Below the pieces are notes generated by a model. It was not told where the DNA came from. It did no database searches and saw only the letters and a program-made list of their open reading frames with translations. A stretch of DNA of 9,352 bases from the NCBI GenBank assembly GCA_005888695.1, contig VBBH01000006.1:1-9352 (forward strand). The letters run 5' to 3'. The stretch comes from Candidatus Bathyarchaeota archaeon (lineage in GTDB: Archaea; Thermoproteota; Bathyarchaeia; 40CM-2-53-6). Below, in pieces: positions 6,340-9,352 of this stretch (positions are counted from its first letter, which is position 1; the number at the start of each line of letters is the position of its first letter). A program made the translations under genes and the position numbers.

Positions 6340-6348
6340 CTTTTTATC
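6340..6348 (+). promoter_or_regulatory. Candidate TATA box for the following membrane gene
   Basis: The box CTTTTTATC lies about 29 bases before TTG 6373 and 20 before TTG 6364. The spacing fits transcription starting near 6370, which would favour the later start codon. This is weak evidence based on position and A/T content. Confidence 0.3.
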
Positions 6349-6363
6349 GATCTACATGGTGGC

Positions 6364-6798
6364 TTGGCAGGTTTGTCGGTAGCTTGGGCAGAAGAGGCAT
6401 GCTGGCTATCACTACTAGGCGGCATAGCGACGTTTGCATTTGCATGGCTTGTTATGCCTCCCTTCCCAGGGTGGCCAGTAAAGCCGACAATATTCGCTGT
6501 GTCAGTTGCCCTCTATTCGACCGGAACCTTCGAAATAATTGCGGGGGTGATGCTTAAGGTAGGATCGAGAAAACATCTCCTCATAGGAACACTCATTTTG
6601 ATGGTGTCTCTCATCGCCTTGTATTCTGTTTGGTTTGTTTGGGATTATGTTTACGCTCCCGAAAATCAGCCGCCACAATCTCATCCTGTGGGTTTAGGGG
6701 GAATCCCTTTGCTCACTTTTGCGGGACCACTCCTATCGCTATGGGGCGGCATTAAGGCCATAACGTGGAAGCCCGTGCCCCCGGCTTCGATTACCTAA
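6364..6798 (+). CDS. Hypothetical four-helix membrane protein
   Basis: The product of up to 144 residues has four hydrophobic helices, at about 12-31 (ACWLSLLGGIATFAFAWLVM), 42-65 (IFAVSVALYSTGTFEIIAGVM), 71-93 (LIGTLILMVSLIALYSVWFVW) and 111-131 (IPLLTFAGPLLSLWGGIKAI), with a Pro/Gln-rich loop at about 98-108. There is no ATG. The first candidate is TTG 6364, but TTG 6373 has GGTGG ten bases upstream and a better-placed TATA-like box, so the true protein may be three residues shorter. I do not recognise a named family. It is convergent with the PH-domain gene. It is similar in size to the 4534-4962 protein, but I see no sequence similarity. Confidence 0.62.
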   Translation: MAGLSVAWAEEACWLSLLGGIATFAFAWLVMPPFPGWPVKPTIFAVSVALYSTGTFEIIAGVMLKVGSRKHLLIGTLILMVSLIALYSVWFVWDYVYAPENQPPQSHPVGLGGIPLLTFAGPLLSLWGGIKAITWKPVPPASIT

Positions 6799-6846
6799 GC
6801 GTCGGCAGGGACATTTTCGGACTAGGTAGAAGCCAAGAACTAATTT

Positions 6847-7425
6847 CTAGGAACGGGCTTGCTGGTCTGAGTTGGCACCGACATGCTGGAGGAATTTTGC
6901 CCCGCACTCAGGACATGTCTCAGTTCCCTTTACAACATGCTTCCCACAGTATTCACACTCAACCGTTGGCATCGGGAGCTGTGACCTAGCATTCAAGGCC
7001 CCTTGCTTTACCGCCTCTGGATGCCTTACGCGTTTGAATACGGCCCATCTTCCTGATGCCGAGTCGAAATAAATGTCGCCTCTGTCAAAGTTACGTGCAA
7101 TCATGGTCTGTTCAATACGAATGTTTGAAATGTCTTGAAGGTCAACTGTCGAATCTGCTGTGATCACCCGTTTGGTGCTGATGTAGTATCTAGTTGTTGC
7201 GTATCTTGCGGTGCTGAACACGACAAGTCCGATGCTTACTAGGAACAGAAGTGCAGACCATAATGCAATGCCGTGACCGACTGGGTTGTCTAGCGGGGGA
7301 GCAATAACTCCTAGAAGAGAAAAGAACACTAAACCGGGATAACGGAACTTGTAAGCGGGTCTTCCTCTCCATACAATCGACTCGCCTGGCTGTAGACCGG
7401 GAGGCATTGTCCAGCGATTCTTCAC
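6847..7425 (-). CDS. Membrane-anchored bacterial PH-domain protein with C-terminal zinc ribbon
   Basis: The 192-residue protein begins with a short segment typical of this family (LQPGESIVWRGRPAYKFRYP), then two membrane helices (about 30-44 and 53-71). A bPH2/DUF304-type domain follows at about 76-150: RYYISTKRVI, DLQDISNIRIEQT, RNFDRGDIYFDSAS, VFKRVRHPEAV. A zinc ribbon ends the chain, C157-x2-C160 and C171-x2-C174. Bacterial PH domains are thought to support protein assembly or lipid contact at membranes; the exact role here is unknown. The open frame starts with GTG at 7425. ATG 7407, six codons in, is an alternative with TTAAGATA about 30 bases upstream. Domain order is clear; function is inference. 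Confidence 0.8.
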   Translation of the reverse strand: MKNRWTMPPGLQPGESIVWRGRPAYKFRYPGLVFFSLLGVIAPPLDNPVGHGIALWSALLFLVSIGLVVFSTARYATTRYYISTKRVITADSTVDLQDISNIRIEQTMIARNFDRGDIYFDSASGRWAVFKRVRHPEAVKQGALNARSQLPMPTVECEYCGKHVVKGTETCPECGAKFLQHVGANSDQQARS

Positions 7426-7849
7426 AATGAACGTATCTTAAGTCATGTGTGACCCCTTAGCCCTTCTGGGTTCAATGCTTCGAGCAACCAACCAACATGG
7501 CTCGGAAGGGATGGTCTTCAATTTGCTGAGCATTTTGAGCCTAGGATTTGAGCCATAGTGCAGTGGTTTTGCCCAGCTCCGCTAGACCATAGTATCTACT
7601 GATTCGCCTAGTGAGTGGTAGTCCGGTGTTACTTTGGACTGCTGGGTTCCCGCGCTGCTGCGGTGGCATTGGCGGGGTTGCCCGCTATGAGTTGCGGGAG
7701 GTGCTGCTGGTGGTGGGGCTGACGGTGCTGGGGCCGGCGGTGTTGGGTATCCGTGGATCTGATATGAGTCTTGAAGACGCAACGTGCGGACCATCAAGAG
7801 ACGCTTCGCCTCAAGAAAGCAGATATGGAAGACGCTGCTATTCTCAACC
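7426..7849. other. Divergent intergenic region containing a GC-rich island
   Basis: This region separates the PH-domain gene (-) from the GNAT gene (+). Bases 7641-7740 are 73% G+C by count, well above the surroundings, with runs such as GGTGCTGCTGGTGGTGGGGC. The + strand there could read VARYELREVLLVVGLTVLG and the - strand reads a Pro/Ala-rich chain; neither is a believable complete gene. It could be a fragment of foreign high-GC DNA. The rest has no recognisable feature. TTAAGATA (- strand, 7434-7441) may be part of the PH-domain gene promoter. Confidence 0.5.
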
Positions 7850-8431
7850 ATGACTTCTATCATGACCGAGGTCGTCGTCAAAGAACTAACACCGTCTCTA
7901 AGAGACGACTTCCTATTGTTCTTCGATCATGTTGCGTTTGCGGACAATCCTGATTGGTCTGATTGTTACTGTTCGGCTTATCATTTTGCAAACAACAAGG
8001 GAAAGGCTGAGAGTCGGCGGCAGGCCTCGCTTCTGATTGATGATGATAGGATGCATGGGTTCCTTGCTTACGATAATGGAAAGCCTGTAGGCTGGTGTAA
8101 TGCTGCTTCTCGTGGACTCTATCCAGCGCTGTACTGGCTGTTGGGGCCTGGTCCCGATAAGGGAGAACGTGTCGGTTCAATCGTCTGCTTCGTAGTAGCA
8201 TCTACTCATCGCCACCAGGGAGTCGCGTCACACCTACTGAACGCTGCATGCAAGAAGTTTGCCGAAAAAGGATTAGAGTATGCCGAAGCTTATCCGGTCA
8301 AGAAACCACCATCAGCTGCGTACGACTTTCCAGGTCCACTCTCAATGTATCTAAAGAACGGCTTCAGCACATATCGCGACGCTGACTGGTATACGGTAGT
8401 GCGAAAGCGGCTTACAAAACCGGTTCAATGA
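7850..8431 (+). CDS. GNAT-family N-acetyltransferase
   Basis: GNAT enzymes transfer an acetyl group from acetyl-CoA to an amine; the acceptor here is unknown. The 193-residue protein shows an N-terminal segment with FFDHVAFADNPDWSDCYC (about 24-41), a strand GFLAYDNGKPVGWCNAAS, the core motif A with SIVCFVVASTHRHQGVASHLL (the CoA pyrophosphate loop RHQGVA at about 121-126), and a C-terminal MYLKNGFSTYRD motif B. The DNP-W-x-x-CYC segment recurs in a subgroup of bacterial and archaeal GNATs. The frame is open upstream to GTG 7784. ATG 7850 is chosen because homology-like sequence starts soon after it and AGATATG lies 25 bases before it; ATG 7862 is almost as good. A small gene follows 30 bases downstream. 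Confidence 0.85.
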   Translation: MTSIMTEVVVKELTPSLRDDFLLFFDHVAFADNPDWSDCYCSAYHFANNKGKAESRRQASLLIDDDRMHGFLAYDNGKPVGWCNAASRGLYPALYWLLGPGPDKGERVGSIVCFVVASTHRHQGVASHLLNAACKKFAEKGLEYAEAYPVKKPPSAAYDFPGPLSMYLKNGFSTYRDADWYTVVRKRLTKPVQ

Positions 8432-8461
8432 AGCGGGACCGTTGAGCGGTAAGTCGGGGCA

Positions 8462-8665
8462 ATGACTTTTGAAGAAGCGAAGGGTCTGCTCAAACTTTCT
8501 CGCGAGGCACGTTGGAGTTATCCGTTGCCTACGGCAGAAGGGACCCAGATCAGGCCCCGTGAATTATTGGCAAGTTCCAAGATGTTGCTGGGAAAGGCCG
8601 GAATAGATCCGGGTCCGGACGACAAGTTTGAGATCGACTGGCTTGAACAGCAGATACGACGTTAG
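8462..8665 (+). CDS. Small hypothetical protein
   Basis: The 67-residue frame starts at ATG 30 bases after the GNAT gene on the same strand, so the two may share a transcript. It is mostly helical in appearance: MTFEEAKGLLKLSREA, a loop with Pro and Gly, a central helix RPRELLASSKMLLGKAG, and a C-terminal acidic DDKFEIDWLEQQIRR. There are no cysteines and no membrane helix. I do not recognise a family. Sensible composition and the operon-like spacing support a real gene; the ribosome site (GCGGTAA) is weak. Confidence 0.5.
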   Translation: MTFEEAKGLLKLSREARWSYPLPTAEGTQIRPRELLASSKMLLGKAGIDPGPDDKFEIDWLEQQIRR

Positions 8666-8772
8666 AAAGTATAACGTCTTCGAAATTTCACAGCTGAGAT
8701 CCTTTCAGGCTTCGAGAATGTCGCGTCATGATATATCGTCCTTGATTCGAACTTAAAATCTGTCTACGGTTA

Positions 8773-8786
8773 ATAGATCGATCTAT
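8773..8786. promoter_or_regulatory. Perfect 14-bp palindrome, candidate operator
   Basis: ATAGATCGATCTAT is a perfect inverted repeat in the 178-base space before the ribbon-helix-helix-like gene. It abuts and overlaps a TATA-like TCTATACTA (8782-8790). Proteins of this fold often bind such palindromes at their own promoters as dimers, so autorepression is plausible but inferred. Confidence 0.4.
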
Positions 8787-8790
8787 ACTA
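8782..8790 (+). promoter_or_regulatory. Candidate TATA box before the ribbon-helix-helix-like gene
   Basis: TCTATACTA lies about 58 bases before the start codon. Transcription would begin near 8812 and leave a leader of about 30 bases containing the strong ribosome site, which fits a leadered transcript. The match to box A is moderate. A second A/T-rich stretch (TTAAAAT, 8753-8759) is an alternative. Confidence 0.33.
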
Positions 8791-8831
8791 TTCTGAGTCT
8801 CATACGTTTCCTATTTGGATCTTGAATTGTT

Positions 8832-8840
8832 GGAGGTTGA
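8832..8840 (+). promoter_or_regulatory. Strong Shine-Dalgarno site fixing a TTG start
   Basis: GGAGGTTGA ends three bases before TTG 8844 (six bases from the GGAGGT core). The next in-frame start, ATG 8859, would be too far away, so the TTG is the likely initiator. Confidence 0.6.
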
Positions 8841-8843
8841 ATT

Positions 8844-9140
8844 TTGGCGGCCACATTTATGTTGTCTATAAGCGATGAATGTTTCGCGATGCTGGCTAAC
8901 GAAGCCAGAGACCGAGGAGTGAACATTCAGATGCTGCTTCGTGCAGTAATAATTCCCGAATGGATACGATTAGATCGGGATGGTAAAGTCTCAACGGTGA
9001 ACAACACTACCGGTTCTGCGACAGGCAGCGGTAATACGAAAGTGGACGTACCGGTCCTGCCGCATATTACAATAGCGAAAAGTCCTTGGCGAGAGGTCGA
9101 CACCTACCGATCGCTCTACTTCAGAAATATTCGTCGCTGA
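8844..9140 (+). CDS. Ribbon-helix-helix-like small protein
   Basis: The 98-residue protein opens with a short strand (TFMLSIS), then two helices (DECFAMLANEARDRG and NIQMLLRAVIIPEWIRLD), the strand-helix-helix order of a dimeric ribbon-helix-helix DNA-binding domain (about residues 4-44). A linker rich in Gly, Ser, Thr and Asn follows (about 50-66) and a C-terminal segment VPVLPHITIAKSPWREVD. The TTG start is fixed by GGAGGT six bases upstream. A perfect palindrome sits in its promoter region, consistent with self-regulation. The fold is inferred from pattern; no specific family is recognised. Another frame is open across and beyond its stop (9076-9255), so the real C-terminus may differ if a base is wrong. 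Confidence 0.62.
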   Translation: MAATFMLSISDECFAMLANEARDRGVNIQMLLRAVIIPEWIRLDRDGKVSTVNNTTGSATGSGNTKVDVPVLPHITIAKSPWREVDTYRSLYFRNIRR

Positions 9141-9352
9141 CCCGGATCTGCAACTTACCCAGGATGAGAATCATTGCCGATTTGGAACGGGTCGCGAGGT
9201 CAAAGACTATTGTGCAGAAATCTGCCCTTCGTTGAGTGAGGAGAGCATCAAGTAACGGAAGAACTGACGGAACCCTTAAGCAAGAAAAACCCTGCCGATG
9301 CGGGTCCGGTCACGATCTTCCCATATCGTTCCGCGCAGTGTCCCGATCGAGC
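9141..9352. other. Right edge without a confident gene
   Basis: After the stop at 9140 a protein-like frame continues to TAA 9253-9255, containing NHCRFGTGREVKDYCAEICP, but it has no start codon of its own. Beyond it, a + strand frame is open to the edge (includes KKNPADAGPVTIFPYRSAQC), preceded by GGAG at 9239-9242 but without an ATG, GTG or TTG at the right place. These could be a frameshifted tail and the start of another gene, or chance. Confidence 0.3.

Noticed and set aside
7582..7881. A - strand open frame with a Pro/Ala-rich middle
   Set aside because: The composition is explained by the complementary G-rich island, there is no ribosome site, and it overlaps the start of the better-supported GNAT gene.
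1..9352. CRISPR array, insertion sequence or toxin-antitoxin pair
   Set aside because: No regularly spaced repeats and no transposase or toxin motifs were seen; the ribbon-helix-helix-like gene has no recognisable toxin partner within the window.

Overview
The window looks like a chromosome segment of an archaeon. The left end carries the end of ribosomal protein L30e, then archaeal-type NusA (two KH domains, about 145 aa), and further on archaeal ribosomal protein S12. L30e-NusA-S12 is the classical archaeal gene order downstream of the RNA polymerase subunits. TTG and GTG starts, TATA-like boxes about 25-30 bases before likely leaderless starts, and GGAGGT or GGTGAT ribosome sites also fit an archaeon. 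The mix of genes would suit a TACK-group lineage such as Bathyarchaeia or Nitrososphaeria, but that placement is a guess.

Bases 1-1871 (+ strand) are informational: rpl30e (3' end), nusA, an AlaX-type alanyl-tRNA editing gene, and rps12. The AlaX gene is unusual. It sits between nusA and rps12, has no canonical in-frame start codon, and is broken by one extra G in a seven-G run exactly at its CGGTH zinc motif. rps7, the usual gene after rps12, is absent. Bases 2046-3125 hold a tiny AN1-like zinc-finger protein and a BtuF-like periplasmic-binding-fold protein without a signal peptide.

Bases 3140-6100 are mostly - strand and loosely packed: a two-helix membrane protein, a doubtful reading frame, a decayed tRNA-Leu-like 3' end, an alpha/beta-hydrolase remnant with its middle deleted, a four-helix membrane protein, a long stretch without a clear gene, and a DUF1801 protein of bacterial appearance. 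A second tRNA-3'-end-like motif lies about 1.27 kb from the first, so the interval between them could be a scar of an integrated element.

Bases 6364-9352 are accessory: a four-helix membrane protein (+), a membrane-anchored bacterial-PH-domain protein with a C-terminal zinc ribbon (-), a short GC-rich island, a GNAT acetyltransferase with a small hypothetical gene behind it (+), and a ribbon-helix-helix-like small protein. The promoter region of the last carries a perfect 14-bp palindrome next to a TATA-like box. I found no CRISPR array, no intact transposase and no complete RNA gene. No clearly new multi-gene system is visible. The best leads are the broken AlaX gene inside the transcription/translation cluster, the tRNA-like scar region, and the possible autoregulated ribbon-helix-helix gene.
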